DNA from: an uncultured Clostridia bacterium
GTDB taxonomy: Bacteria > Bacillota > Clostridia > TANB77 > CAG-508
Length of the DNA: 37,394 nt
NCBI GenBank assembly: GCA_944389225.1
Contig: CALXLP010000011.1
Span: forward strand, 1-37,394
Direction of reading: 5' to 3'
Under the pieces are notes generated by a model. It had not been told where the DNA came from, did not search any database, and saw nothing but the letters and a program-made list of their open reading frames with translations. Made by a program: the position numbers and the translations under genes. Of this stretch, positions 16,470 through 23,459 are shown piece after piece. Position 1 is the stretch's first letter, and each line of letters opens with the position of its first letter.

Positions 16470-17252
16470 ATGAAAGAAAAATTAAAAAATATAAGAGGTA
16501 TTACTTTAATTGCATTAGTTATCACGATTATTGTCTTATTAATCTTAGCAGGAGTATCAATAGCAACTCTAATGGGAGATAATGGAATATTAACAAATGC
16601 AACAAAGGCAAGAACAGAAGATGCACATGCTAGTGTAAGAGAAGCAATTTCATTAGCATATTCAGAATATATAATGGAATCAGAAATAGACAAAACAGGA
16701 GATACAACAAAAATAGCAAGTACAGAAAATGTGAAAATTAAAGGAATAGAAAATCATGTGTTGGCATCAGGAGAAGAGACAGGAACATTTAAAGATTTCT
16801 TAAAAGGCAAAGGATATATAGATGATAATGGAGTTATTAATGTTAAAAAGCTAGTAGGCTCAAGTTTATCAACAGGAAAAGGAAATGCAACAGACAAAAA
16901 AGATGTGTATATATTTGAAGAAACACAGGATGCATATATATTAAGATATTATGATAATAAAGGAAGTAGCGAAGACTTATGGCAAAATGAAAAGGAAAGT
17001 ACAGTGAAAACAAAAACATTAAATATATATACTAAAAGTGGGGAAATAGAATTTACAATAGAATATGAAGAAGGAATGACATGGGATGATTGGAGAAAAA
17101 CAGAATATAATACAATAGGAGTATTAACAGATGGGAATATTTTAACTACAAATACGAGAAATATTAGATATAGAGAAACAGAAGGGCAAATCGACGTTTC
17201 CGATTTGATTGATGAAAATAAAGAATATTATACAACAGGTATACCATTATAA
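16470..17252 (+). CDS. Type IV pilin-like protein, first tandem copy
   Basis: 260 residues. The N-terminus is a class III (prepilin) signal: a short charged leader MKEKLKNIRG ending in Gly, cleavage before ITLIALVITIIVLLILAG, then a long hydrophobic helix. The usual Glu at position +5 of the mature protein is Ala here. A helix continues (NATKARTEDAHASVREAISLAYSEYI), followed by a globular domain of about 180 residues. Such proteins are exported and can be assembled by a type IV pilus or related machine, but no assembly gene lies in this window. The ATG follows AAGGGAG. The gene sits downstream of invertible-switch candidate 1 and ends at its own terminator. The first 120 residues are nearly identical to those of the second copy, while the C-terminal halves diverge, as expected for a surface-exposed variable part. 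Confidence 0.85.
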   Translation: MKEKLKNIRGITLIALVITIIVLLILAGVSIATLMGDNGILTNATKARTEDAHASVREAISLAYSEYIMESEIDKTGDTTKIASTENVKIKGIENHVLASGEETGTFKDFLKGKGYIDDNGVINVKKLVGSSLSTGKGNATDKKDVYIFEETQDAYILRYYDNKGSSEDLWQNEKESTVKTKTLNIYTKSGEIEFTIEYEEGMTWDDWRKTEYNTIGVLTDGNILTTNTRNIRYRETEGQIDVSDLIDENKEYYTTGIPL

Positions 17253-17266
17253 TTATATAAAAAATG

Positions 17267-17304
17267 AAGGTATTAGTATCAAAAGATATTAATACCTTTT
17301 TTTA
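17267..17304 (+). terminator. Terminator of the first pilin-like gene
   Basis: AAGGTATTA (17267-17275) pairs with TAATACCTT (17290-17298), followed by more T. The remaining intergenic sequence up to 17413 is AT-rich with nothing further recognisable. Confidence 0.75.
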
Positions 17305-17413
17305 CTCAGATTTATAGTAAGATAAATGTTTTTCAATCTATGTTTTCTTAAAATAAAGGAATATATTCATAAAAACTAAGACTAAGTGAAAGAAAAAAAT
17401 ACAACAAAAAAAC

Positions 17414-17615
17414 TTCTTAGAGTCTCTTACTCTAAGAAGTTTTTATATAAAAATGATATCAATAAAAAAGAAGAATGTCAATAATTTTAGAAAAAACTTT
17501 TATAAATAGTGTAACAACTATTTCTTATGTATTGAGTACAGATATTTTTAATAAATCGCATAAAATTAATATTTGTATAAATTTATTATTTTCTTAGAGT
17601 AAGAGACTCTAAGAA
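17414..17615. promoter_or_regulatory. Candidate invertible promoter switch 2 (202 bp, 25-bp perfect inverted repeats)
   Basis: Bases 17414-17438 and 17591-17615 are perfect 25-bp inverted repeats. The loop bases are CTCTT on the left and AAGAG on the right, again reverse complements. They differ from switch 1 (CTTTT and AAAAG) by one coordinated change in both arms. The interior closely matches switch 1 in sequence and orientation and carries the same leftward promoter. The left arm is flanked by T runs on both strands and can act as a terminator; the right arm is not. The pilin-like gene starts 35 bases after the right arm. In the present orientation the gene should be off or poorly expressed. 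Confidence 0.65.
17453..17481 (-). promoter_or_regulatory. Promoter inside switch 2, pointing away from the pilin gene
   Basis: On the minus strand: TTGACA (17476-17481), 17-bp spacer, TATCAT (17453-17458), with TGA before the -10. It is conserved in position with the promoter of switch 1. Confidence 0.7.
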
Positions 17616-17649
17616 AATAAAAGCATAAGAAAAGAAGGGAGAAAAACCA

Positions 17650-18444
17650 ATGAAAGAAAAATTTAAAAACACAAAAGGTATTACTTTAATTGCGTTAGTC
17701 ATTACAATCATTGTATTATTAATTTTAGCAGGGGTATCAATAGCAACTCTAATGGGAGATAATGGAATATTAACAAATGCGACAAAAGCAAGAACAGAAG
17801 ATGCACATGCTAGTGTAAGAGAAGCAATTTCATTAGCATATTCGGAATATATAATGGAATTAGAAGTAAATAAAACAGGAAAAATAATAAAGGTAGCCAG
17901 CACAGAAAATGTAAAAATTAGAGGATTAGAAAACCATGTATTGGCATCAGGAGAAGAAACAGAAACATTTAAAGATTTCTTAACACAAAAAGGATACATA
18001 GATGCGAATGGAGTCATTAATGTTGAAAAACTAGTTGGCTCAAGTTTATCAATAGGAAAAGGAAATGCAACAGAGAAAAAAGATGTATATATATTTGAAG
18101 AAACAGAAGATTCATATATATTAAGATATTATGATGATAAAGGAAGTACTGAAGAAACACCATTATGGCAAGTAGAAAAAGAAAGTGTAGTAGAAACTAA
18201 AACATTAGATATATACTATACTAACGAGGAAATAGCATTCTCAATAGAGTATGAAGAAGGAATGACATGGGGAGAATGGTGTGAATCAGAATATAATTCA
18301 ACTAAATTAAAGGTCAATAGTTATACTGGGGATATTTATATGCCAGGTTATAGCTTGATGGATAACATTAAAGAAGAATCTGTTGGAGGAGAAACCCAGA
18401 TAGATAAAAATGCGGAATATATATTAATTAGCCAACCATTGTAA
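17650..18444 (+). CDS. Type IV pilin-like protein, second tandem copy
   Basis: 264 residues. The prepilin leader is MKEKFKNTKG, followed by ITLIALVITIIVLLILAG and the same helical stretch NATKARTEDAHASVREAISL as in the first copy. The +5 residue is Ala, not Glu. The middle domain (FEETEDSYILRYYDDKGS) parallels the first copy (FEETQDAYILRYYDNKGS). From about residue 200 the two proteins differ in sequence and spacing while keeping EYEEGMTWG/D. The C-terminus ends ISQPL against TGIPL in copy 1. The ATG follows GAAGGGAG. Switch 2 lies upstream and a strong terminator downstream. It is probably a variable surface protein; a role in adhesion or pilus building is inferred from the class III signal only. 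Confidence 0.85.
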   Translation: MKEKFKNTKGITLIALVITIIVLLILAGVSIATLMGDNGILTNATKARTEDAHASVREAISLAYSEYIMELEVNKTGKIIKVASTENVKIRGLENHVLASGEETETFKDFLTQKGYIDANGVINVEKLVGSSLSIGKGNATEKKDVYIFEETEDSYILRYYDDKGSTEETPLWQVEKESVVETKTLDIYYTNEEIAFSIEYEEGMTWGEWCESEYNSTKLKVNSYTGDIYMPGYSLMDNIKEESVGGETQIDKNAEYILISQPL

Positions 18445-18470
18445 ATATAAATTGAATATATAGTTAAAAT

Positions 18471-18510
18471 AAAAGTATTAGCAGATGATAGCTAATACTT
18501 TTTTCTTTTT
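18471..18510 (+). terminator. Terminator of the second pilin-like gene
   Basis: AAAAGTATTAGC (18471-18482), 8-base loop, GCTAATACTTTT (18491-18502), then a T-rich run. Confidence 0.8.
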
Positions 18511-18511
18511 C

Positions 18512-18540
18512 TTGCTTTTTAGCCAAATTTATAGTAAAAT
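18512..18540 (+). promoter_or_regulatory. Promoter of trmB
   Basis: TTGCTT at 18512-18517, 17-bp spacer, TAAAAT at 18535-18540. The trmB ribosome site AAGGAGAG follows. Confidence 0.55.
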
Positions 18541-18575
18541 AAAATGCATATAAATTAGGTTAAGGAGAGTAGACA

Positions 18576-19241
18576 ATGAGAATCAGATACAAAAAATGGG
18601 CAAGACCAGAATTAGAAGCAAGTCCTTTTTATATAGACAATCCAGAAGAAATGAAAGGAAAATGGAAAGAATATTTTGGAAATAACCATCCAATTCATTT
18701 AGAACTAGGCTGTGGAAAAGGACAATTCATATCAGAACTAGCATCAGAAAATTTAGATATTAACTATATAGCAATTGATTTAGTAGATGCTATGTTAGGA
18801 TTAGCAAAACGAAATGTAGAAGCGAAATACAAAGAAAAGAATATAGAACCAAAAAATATTGTTTTAACAAGATTTGATATAGAAAGAATCTTATTAATCT
18901 TAGAGGAACAAGATGAAATAGAAAGGATTTATATTAACTTCTGTAATCCTTGGCCAAAAGGAAAACACAGAAAAAAGAGATTAACACATACAAGACAATT
19001 AGAAAAATATAGAGAATTTCTAAAAGAAAATGGAGAAATTTATTTTAAAACAGATGATGATGATTTATTTCATTCTAGCTTACTATATTTTGAAGAAGCA
19101 GGTTTTGAAGTGTTAAAGAAAACTTATGATTTACATGCAGAACCTATATTTGAAAAAAATATAGAAACCGAACATGAAAAAATGTTTTCAGAGCAAGGAA
19201 TTAAGATAAAAGCATTAATTGCAAGAAAAATTGAAAAATAG
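18576..19241 (+). CDS. trmB: tRNA (guanine-N7-)-methyltransferase TrmB
   Basis: A 221-residue SAM-dependent enzyme forming m7G46 in the variable loop of tRNAs. The N-terminus (RIRYKKWARPELEAS) is typical. The SAM-binding motif is LELGCGKGQFI, followed by IAIDLVDAML. The catalytic and tRNA-binding motif INFCNPWPKGKHRKKRLTH is clear, as is FKTDDDDLF. Length is normal (210-240). The ATG follows AAGGAGAG by 9 bases. It has its own promoter and is separated from pyrG by a promoter and attenuator-like hairpin. Cytoplasmic. Confidence 0.96.
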   Translation: MRIRYKKWARPELEASPFYIDNPEEMKGKWKEYFGNNHPIHLELGCGKGQFISELASENLDINYIAIDLVDAMLGLAKRNVEAKYKEKNIEPKNIVLTRFDIERILLILEEQDEIERIYINFCNPWPKGKHRKKRLTHTRQLEKYREFLKENGEIYFKTDDDDLFHSSLLYFEEAGFEVLKKTYDLHAEPIFEKNIETEHEKMFSEQGIKIKALIARKIEK

Positions 19242-19242
19242 C

Positions 19243-19271
19243 TTGTATTTTATATAAATACGTGTTAAAAT
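19243..19271 (+). promoter_or_regulatory. Promoter of pyrG
   Basis: TTGTAT at 19243-19248, 17-bp spacer, TAAAAT at 19266-19271 with TGT before it (extended -10). The expected start point is at about 19278-19280, immediately before an A9 run. Confidence 0.65.
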
Positions 19272-19278
19272 AGTAATA

Positions 19279-19327
19279 GATTAAAAAAAAACCGATTTTG
19301 AGGGGAAGATTTTTTTAATCTTTTTTT
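19279..19327 (+). promoter_or_regulatory. Attenuator-like terminator at the very 5' end of the pyrG leader
   Basis: GATTAAAAAAA (19279-19289) pairs with TTTTTTTAATC (19310-19320), followed by seven T (19321-19327). This is a Rho-independent terminator located between the promoter and the gene. The initially transcribed sequence contains nine A (19283-19291) followed by CC. A competing hairpin, CTTTTTT (19320-19326) with AAAAAAG (19334-19340), would sequester the T run. The rest of the leader up to 19377 is AT-rich, with AATTTTAA and TTAAAATT able to pair. Control by CTP is expected from what is known of pyrG in Bacillota, but the mechanism here is inferred. Confidence 0.55.
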
Positions 19328-19391
19328 AATTTTAAAAAAGTATATTTCCTATAAATTAAAATTCAGTTATTTTTTTGGAAAGGGGTATTAA

Positions 19392-20990
19392 ATGAATACA
19401 AAGTATATTTTTGTAACAGGTGGTGTTGTATCAGGATTAGGAAAAGGAATTACAGCAGCATCATTAGGTAGATTATTAAAGAACAGAGGGTATAAAGTAA
19501 CTATTCAAAAATTTGACCCATATATCAATGTGGATCCAGGAACAATGAATCCATATGAACATGGAGAGGTTTTTGTAACAGATGATGGTGCAGAAACAGA
19601 TTTAGACTTAGGACATTATGAGAGATTTATTGATGAGAATTTAACACATAATTCAAGTATCACAATGGGAAAAATCTATCAAAGTGTTATAGAAAAAGAA
19701 AGAAGAGGGGACTATTTAGGAAAAACAGTACAAGTGATCCCTCATATTACAAACGAAATTAAAGATAAAATTTATGGATTTGAAAATACAGATACAGATA
19801 TTGTCATTACAGAAGTTGGAGGAACAGTAGGAGATATTGAGGGACTTTCTATAATAGAGGCAATCAGACAAGTTGGATTAGAAAAGAATAAAGAAGATGT
19901 TGTCTATATTCATGTAACCTTATTACCATATATCTTTGGTTCTAATGAAATTAAATCAAAACCAACACAACATTCTGTAAAAGAATTACAAAGTTTAGGT
20001 ATAAAACCAGATATTTTAGTTTGTAGAACAGAACAAGATATTCCAGATACGATAAGAGAAAAATTATCTCTATTTTGTAATGTAAGAAAATCAAGTGTTA
20101 TCCAAAATAAAACAGCAGACTGTCTTTATGCAGTACCTTTAATGCTAGAAGAAGAAGGTTTAGCAAGAGAAGTATGTAATCATTTACATTTAGAAAAATA
20201 CATTCCAGATAATACAAAATGGGAAGAAATGATTGAAAACATTAGAAAGATAGATCAAAATAAAGTTGTTAATATTGGATTAGTTGGAAAATATGTAAAA
20301 TTAGAAGATTCATACATTTCTGTTATCGAAAGTTTATATCATGCAGGATTTGCAAACAATGTAAAAGTAAAGGTAACATTAATTGATTCCGAAAAAATCA
20401 CGAGAGAAAATGTGAAAGAACAATTAAAAGGAATGGATGGTATTGTTATTCCAGGCGGATTTGGTGACAGAGGTATTGATGGAATGATAGAAACTGTAAA
20501 ATATGTAAGAGAAAATAATGTTCCATTCTTAGGAATTTGTTTAGGAATGCAAATGGCTGTTGTAGAATTTGCAAGAGATGTTTTAGGAATTGAAGATGCA
20601 GATTCAGAAGAGTTTAATAAAGAAACCAAAAATCAAGTCATTCATATTATGGAAGAACAAAAGAAGGTTAATAAAAAAGGTGGAACAATGAGATTAGGTG
20701 CTTATCCTTGTGTTATAAAAGAAGGAACATTAGCAGAAAAACTTTATGGAGCAACTGAAATTTCAGAAAGACATAGACATAGATTTGAATATAATAATGA
20801 TTATAAAGAAAGACTAGAAAAAGCAGGGTTAAAAGTATCTGGAACTTCTCCAGATGGCTTATTGGTTGAAATGGTAGAAATACCAGAACATCCATATTTT
20901 ATTGCAGGACAATTCCATCCTGAATTAAAATCAAGACCTAATAGACCAGCACCATTGTTTGTTGGATTAGTAAAAGCAGCAAAGAAATAG
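19392..20990 (+). CDS. pyrG: CTP synthase
   Basis: A 532-residue cytoplasmic enzyme making CTP from UTP, ATP and glutamine. The synthetase domain starts [24 protein letters not shown] and continues with [44 protein letters not shown] signatures (split here by eye into the usual blocks). The class I glutaminase domain has [15 protein letters not shown] with the nucleophile Cys at about 383, and GQFHPEL with the His/Glu pair near residue 512. Length matches the family (about 535). The ATG follows GGAAAGGGG by 5 bases. A GC-rich terminator follows the stop. The leader contains a promoter and an attenuator-like hairpin, consistent with control by pyrimidine level. Confidence 0.97.
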   Translation: MNTKYIFVTGGVVSGLGKGITAASLGRLLKNRGYKVTIQKFDPYINVDPGTMNPYEHGEVFVTDDGAETDLDLGHYERFIDENLTHNSSITMGKIYQSVIEKERRGDYLGKTVQVIPHITNEIKDKIYGFENTDTDIVITEVGGTVGDIEGLSIIEAIRQVGLEKNKEDVVYIHVTLLPYIFGSNEIKSKPTQHSVKELQSLGIKPDILVCRTEQDIPDTIREKLSLFCNVRKSSVIQNKTADCLYAVPLMLEEEGLAREVCNHLHLEKYIPDNTKWEEMIENIRKIDQNKVVNIGLVGKYVKLEDSYISVIESLYHAGFANNVKVKVTLIDSEKITRENVKEQLKGMDGIVIPGGFGDRGIDGMIETVKYVRENNVPFLGICLGMQMAVVEFARDVLGIEDADSEEFNKETKNQVIHIMEEQKKVNKKGGTMRLGAYPCVIKEGTLAEKLYGATEISERHRHRFEYNNDYKERLEKAGLKVSGTSPDGLLVEMVEIPEHPYFIAGQFHPELKSRPNRPAPLFVGLVKAAKK

Positions 20991-20996
20991 AAAAGG

Positions 20997-21041
20997 AAAA
21001 AGCGGGGCACTCTCACACTGTGAGAGCGCCCCGCTTTTTTT
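20997..21041. terminator. GC-rich bidirectional terminator of pyrG and the orphan gene
   Basis: A stem of AAAAAGCGGGGC and CTCTCAC with GTGAGAG and GCCCCGCTTTTT, interrupted by one A-C mismatch, with T runs on both strands. It is unusually GC-rich for this window. Confidence 0.9.
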
Positions 21042-21050
21042 GGGGAATCG

Positions 21051-21386
21051 CTATTTTTCGGAATCTTCAGGATAGTTTGAATCAATATATAAGATGGCTC
21101 TTTCTACCGAATCAAACCAAAGAACTTCACTTCCTTTTTCATTTTCCACCAGCGTCGTAATGGCTTCTTCCCATTCCAGAGAATTCGGCTTAGGAAGCTT
21201 GGTGAAATCCAACGGTTTATAGGTGGAAGGTACACACGAGTGTATTTCAACTGTGAGATTCTTTATACCTATGATGACCGTTAGTGTCATATCCCTGGCT
21301 GGAAGGTACTCCTTGAGGAAAGCACGATTGGCTTTGTCCTCTAGTACTTTCTTCCGGATTCCAAATCTGATTTCGTTAGTATTCAT
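21051..21386 (-). CDS. Orphan protein of unknown function, relative of the 21576-21866 product
   Basis: 111 residues, soluble, no signal peptide or membrane helix, not recognised. The first 35 residues (IRFGIRKKVLEDKANRAFL...) resemble the start of the next orphan gene (LFAVRENLLNNKELRHKL...): an aromatic-x-[IV]-R-x-x-[VL]-L-x-[DN]-K-x-x-R pattern. The C-terminus is acidic (DSNYPEDSEK). The ATG is preceded by GGGG in AAAAGGGGTAACACAATG, the same context as in the other orphan. By eye its G+C is clearly above that of the flanking housekeeping genes, and so is that of its terminator, hinting at horizontal origin. It is monocistronic, with its own promoter, a structured leader and a terminator shared with pyrG. 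Confidence 0.7.
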   Translation of the reverse strand: MNTNEIRFGIRKKVLEDKANRAFLKEYLPARDMTLTVIIGIKNLTVEIHSCVPSTYKPLDFTKLPKPNSLEWEEAITTLVENEKGSEVLWFDSVERAILYIDSNYPEDSEK

Positions 21387-21467
21387 TGTGTTACCCCTTT
21401 TGCCAGTCTTACCTCATAACTGGCACCTTTCTTAATTATTTTTGCGGCTCACACATTGGTGGCCACT
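21387..21467 (-). promoter_or_regulatory. Structured 5' leader of the first orphan gene
   Basis: The leader of about 80 bases begins at the palindrome GTGGCCAC. It continues with CAAAAATAATTAAGAAAGG, then a small hairpin GCCAGT ... ACTGGC, and ends AAAAGGGGTAACACAATG. All parts except the hairpin loop recur almost unchanged at 21867-21947. Confidence 0.6.
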
Positions 21468-21473
21468 ATATTT

Positions 21474-21502
21474 ATTATACCATATTTTGGCTTCAATATC
21501 AA
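21474..21502 (-). promoter_or_regulatory. Promoter of the first orphan gene
   Basis: On the minus strand: TTGATA (21497-21502), 17-bp spacer, TATAAT (21474-21479) with TGG before the -10. Confidence 0.8.
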
Positions 21503-21503
21503 C

Positions 21504-21548
21504 CAAAAGAAAGAAGGACAGTTCTCATACAAGAACTATCCTTCTTCC
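21504..21548 (-). terminator. Terminator of the second orphan gene
   Basis: On the minus strand AAGAAGGATAGTTCT pairs with AGAACTGTCCTTCTT (one mismatch), followed by TCTTTT. It lies between the two orphan genes and makes each monocistronic. Confidence 0.7.
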
Positions 21549-21575
21549 TTTTTAGAGGCTTAGTGCGGTTCTATT

Positions 21576-21866
21576 TTAGTTTGTTTTTTCAAGATGTCGT
21601 AACAAAACATCTTTTGAAACATAAAATGAACTTATTTCACCTTCCTGAATAAGAAAGAGACCTATCATCGTTGCCAGCTTTCTTTCGGTAGAAACTTTAG
21701 AATCGTCTGTTACCTTTTTAAAAGGAGGCTTGCAGACTATCTGACCATTTTCTAACTGCAGAACACTGAAAGTTGGAATTTCAGTTTCTTTTAAAAAACT
21801 TTCCAATTTATGTCTCAGCTCCTTATTGTTCAGAAGGTTTTCCCGTACCGCGAATAATTTACTCAT
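21576..21866 (-). CDS. Orphan protein of unknown function, second of the pair
   Basis: 96 residues from ATG 21866, which sits in the same AAAAGGGGTAACACAATG context as the first orphan. The frame is open further upstream through the leader, but there is no ribosome site for an earlier start. It is soluble and basic-to-neutral with no recognised domain. The N-terminal LFAVRENLLNNKELRHKLESFL resembles the start of the first orphan. The rest is FSVLQLENGQIVCKPPFKK, then a hydrophobic helix-like ATMIGLFLIQEGEI and a polar end. It may be a small binding or regulatory protein, but nothing shows this directly. Its own promoter, leader and terminator surround it. Confidence 0.7.
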   Translation of the reverse strand: MSKLFAVRENLLNNKELRHKLESFLKETEIPTFSVLQLENGQIVCKPPFKKVTDDSKVSTERKLATMIGLFLIQEGEISSFYVSKDVLLRHLEKTN

Positions 21867-21947
21867 TGTGTTACCCCTTTTGCCAGCATTAACTTGTGCC
21901 GGCACCTTTCTTAATTATTTTTGTAGCTCACAACATTGGTGGCCACT
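21867..21947 (-). promoter_or_regulatory. Structured 5' leader of the second orphan gene
   Basis: Near-identical to 21387-21467: GTGGCCACCAATGT, then AAAAATAATTAAGAAAGG, a hairpin GCCGGCA ... TGCTGGC replacing GCCAGT ... ACTGGC, and AAAAGGGGTAACACA before ATG. The stem keeps pairing although its bases differ, which argues for a conserved RNA fold. Confidence 0.6.
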
Positions 21948-21953
21948 ATACTT

Positions 21954-21982
21954 ATTATACAACTTTTTAGCTTGTATATCAA
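21954..21982 (-). promoter_or_regulatory. Promoter of the second orphan gene
   Basis: On the minus strand: TTGATA (21977-21982), 17-bp spacer, TATAAT (21954-21959). Confidence 0.8.
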
Positions 21983-22020
21983 TGACTAAGTAGGGAAGAG
22001 AGGAATCAAGAAGAAAGTAT

Positions 22021-22049
22021 TTACAAAAACAATTTATATATGATATAAT
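22021..22049 (+). promoter_or_regulatory. Promoter of the small membrane protein gene
   Basis: TTACAA at 22021-22026, 17-bp spacer, TATAAT at 22044-22049 with TGA before it (extended -10). Confidence 0.7.
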
Positions 22050-22087
22050 AATTAAGTACAAAAGCAAATTAAGAGGTGATAAAGAAA

Positions 22088-22420
22088 ATGGCAGTGCTTA
22101 CAGTAATATACATACTAATACTTGTAATATTTGCCCTTGTTGCATATGCAGTTATGCAAATTAAGTTATTTGGAATGAAAGTAAAAGATTTCTGGGGATT
22201 TATTGAAGCAAACCAGATGTTAGATAAACTATATATGTTTGCAAAACAATATGAAAGAATGACGCCACAAGAACAAGTTATCTATTTATCAGAAGCAGAG
22301 AAAATATTTAAAGCGTTTGATAAAGTGCCAGATGAATTATGGGAAGAGGAGTATGATAAATACAAAGAAGTACTTAGTAAATATAATGATATTAGAATGT
22401 TAAGATGGTCATCAAATTAA
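22088..22420 (+). CDS. Small protein with one N-terminal membrane helix, unknown function
   Basis: 110 residues. The start is ATG 22088: AAGAGGTGAT (22071-22080) is a long match to the anti-Shine-Dalgarno sequence and overlaps the alternative GTG at 22076. Residues about 2-23 form a single hydrophobic helix (VIYILILVIFALVAYAVM). The remaining 85 residues are charged, helical and cytosolic in character (KIFKAFDKVPDELWEEEYDKY). No catalytic motif is seen. The gene is monocistronic, with its own promoter and a terminator shared with the convergent slipin gene. Function unknown. Confidence 0.75.
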   Translation: MAVLTVIYILILVIFALVAYAVMQIKLFGMKVKDFWGFIEANQMLDKLYMFAKQYERMTPQEQVIYLSEAEKIFKAFDKVPDELWEEEYDKYKEVLSKYNDIRMLRWSSN

Positions 22421-22432
22421 ATAAGAAAAAAG

Positions 22433-22459
22433 AAAAATCCAGTTTTACACTGGATTTTT
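22433..22459. terminator. Bidirectional terminator
   Basis: AAAAATCCAGT (22433-22443), 5-base loop, ACTGGATTTTT (22449-22459). It separates the small membrane protein gene from the convergent slipin gene. Confidence 0.85.
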
Positions 22460-22476
22460 ATATATTTACAATTAAA

Positions 22477-23406
22477 TTATTCTTCAGACTTTTTAGTTGC
22501 TTTTGTTTTCTTTTCATCAGTCATAACTTCTTTGATAGCACCAAGACTACTTAATGCACTAGTTGCTTCAAATGGAATAAATACTTTATTTGCTTCACCA
22601 TCAGCAACTTTCTCTAAAGCTTCTAAAGATTTTAATTGAACTAATTTTTCGTCAGGATCAGATTTTTTAATTGCATCATATACCATTTGAATTTCTTTTG
22701 CTTTTGCATCAGCAACTTCTTTAATAGCTTGTGCTTCACCGACAGCTCTTCTAATTTGTGATTCTTTATCAGCTTCAGCTTCTAAGATAGCTGCTTGTTT
22801 TTTACCTTCTGCAATGGTAATAGCAGATTGTCTTTGTGCTTCTGCTTCTAGAATTAAAGCTCTTTTATTTCTTTCAGCATTCATTTCTTTTTCCATGGCA
22901 TCTCTAACATCAGCAGGTGGTTCAATATCTTTGATTTCCACTCTGTCAATTTTACAACCCCATCTATCTGTTGCTTCATCAAGTACAGCTCTTAATTTTG
23001 TATTAATACCATCTCTTGAACTAAAGGTTTCATCTAAGTCCATTTTACCAATAATATCACGGATAGTTGTAATAGCTAGGTATTCGATACCTTTCTTTAA
23101 GCTTTGAATTTCATAAACTGCTTTTGCAGGGTCTGTTATTTGATAGAACACAACTGTATCAATTGTAATTGTAACATTATCTTTTGTAATAACACTTTGA
23201 GGTGGAATATCCATTGTTTGTTGTTTTAAGCTAACGACACTTCTTACATGATCAAAAAATGGAATAATGATAGTAAGACCAGCATCAGCTACCTTATAGA
23301 ATTTACCTAATCTTTCAATGATATATACCTCAGATTGTTTAACGATTTTAATAGACATAAATGCTATCACTAAGATGATAACAAGTAGTATTATTAAAAA
23401 AATCAT
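22477..23406 (-). CDS. SPFH/band 7 family protein (slipin/QmcA type)
   Basis: 309 residues. One N-terminal membrane helix (IFLIILLVIILVIAFMSI) is followed by the band 7 domain: KQSEVYIIERLGKFYKVADAGL, then VSLKQQTMDIPPQSVITKDNV and the segment around IEPPADVRDAMEKEMNAERNKRA. A long Ala/Glu/Lys/Gln-rich coiled coil comes next (ITIAEGKKQAAILEAEADKE). These proteins oligomerise into membrane-associated rings or microdomains. It is paired with the upstream nfeD-like gene on the same strand (53 bases apart), the classic slipin-NfeD couple, in which the NfeD OB-fold domain is thought to bind the SPFH ring. The ATG follows AGGAGG. Confidence 0.93.
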   Translation of the reverse strand: MIFLIILLVIILVIAFMSIKIVKQSEVYIIERLGKFYKVADAGLTIIIPFFDHVRSVVSLKQQTMDIPPQSVITKDNVTITIDTVVFYQITDPAKAVYEIQSLKKGIEYLAITTIRDIIGKMDLDETFSSRDGINTKLRAVLDEATDRWGCKIDRVEIKDIEPPADVRDAMEKEMNAERNKRALILEAEAQRQSAITIAEGKKQAAILEAEADKESQIRRAVGEAQAIKEVADAKAKEIQMVYDAIKKSDPDEKLVQLKSLEALEKVADGEANKVFIPFEATSALSSLGAIKEVMTDEKKTKATKKSEE

Positions 23407-23459
23407 AAAACTTCCTCCTTTTAAACATCCTTTTTAAAATTTATAAATAAAAATATAAA

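Larger units (their letters stand above)
16232..18444 (+). repeat. Tandem duplication: two units of switch plus pilin-like gene (about 1.18 kb apart)
   Basis: The upstream region and the 5' half of the gene at 16232-17252 are repeated at 17413-18444 with an offset of about 1181 bp. Identity is highest in the switch region, the ribosome site and the first 120 codons. It fades in the C-terminal halves and in the intergenic part after the first gene. Confidence 0.85.

Noticed and set aside
17586..18017. A 143-residue frame antisense to the second pilin-like gene, with a similar one antisense to the first.
   Set aside because: They mirror the duplicated pilin sequence; similarity between the two shadows follows from the duplication, not from coding.
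21386..21652. Plus-strand open frames opposite the orphan genes.
   Set aside because: They cross the leader, promoter and terminator of the minus-strand genes and have no start signals.
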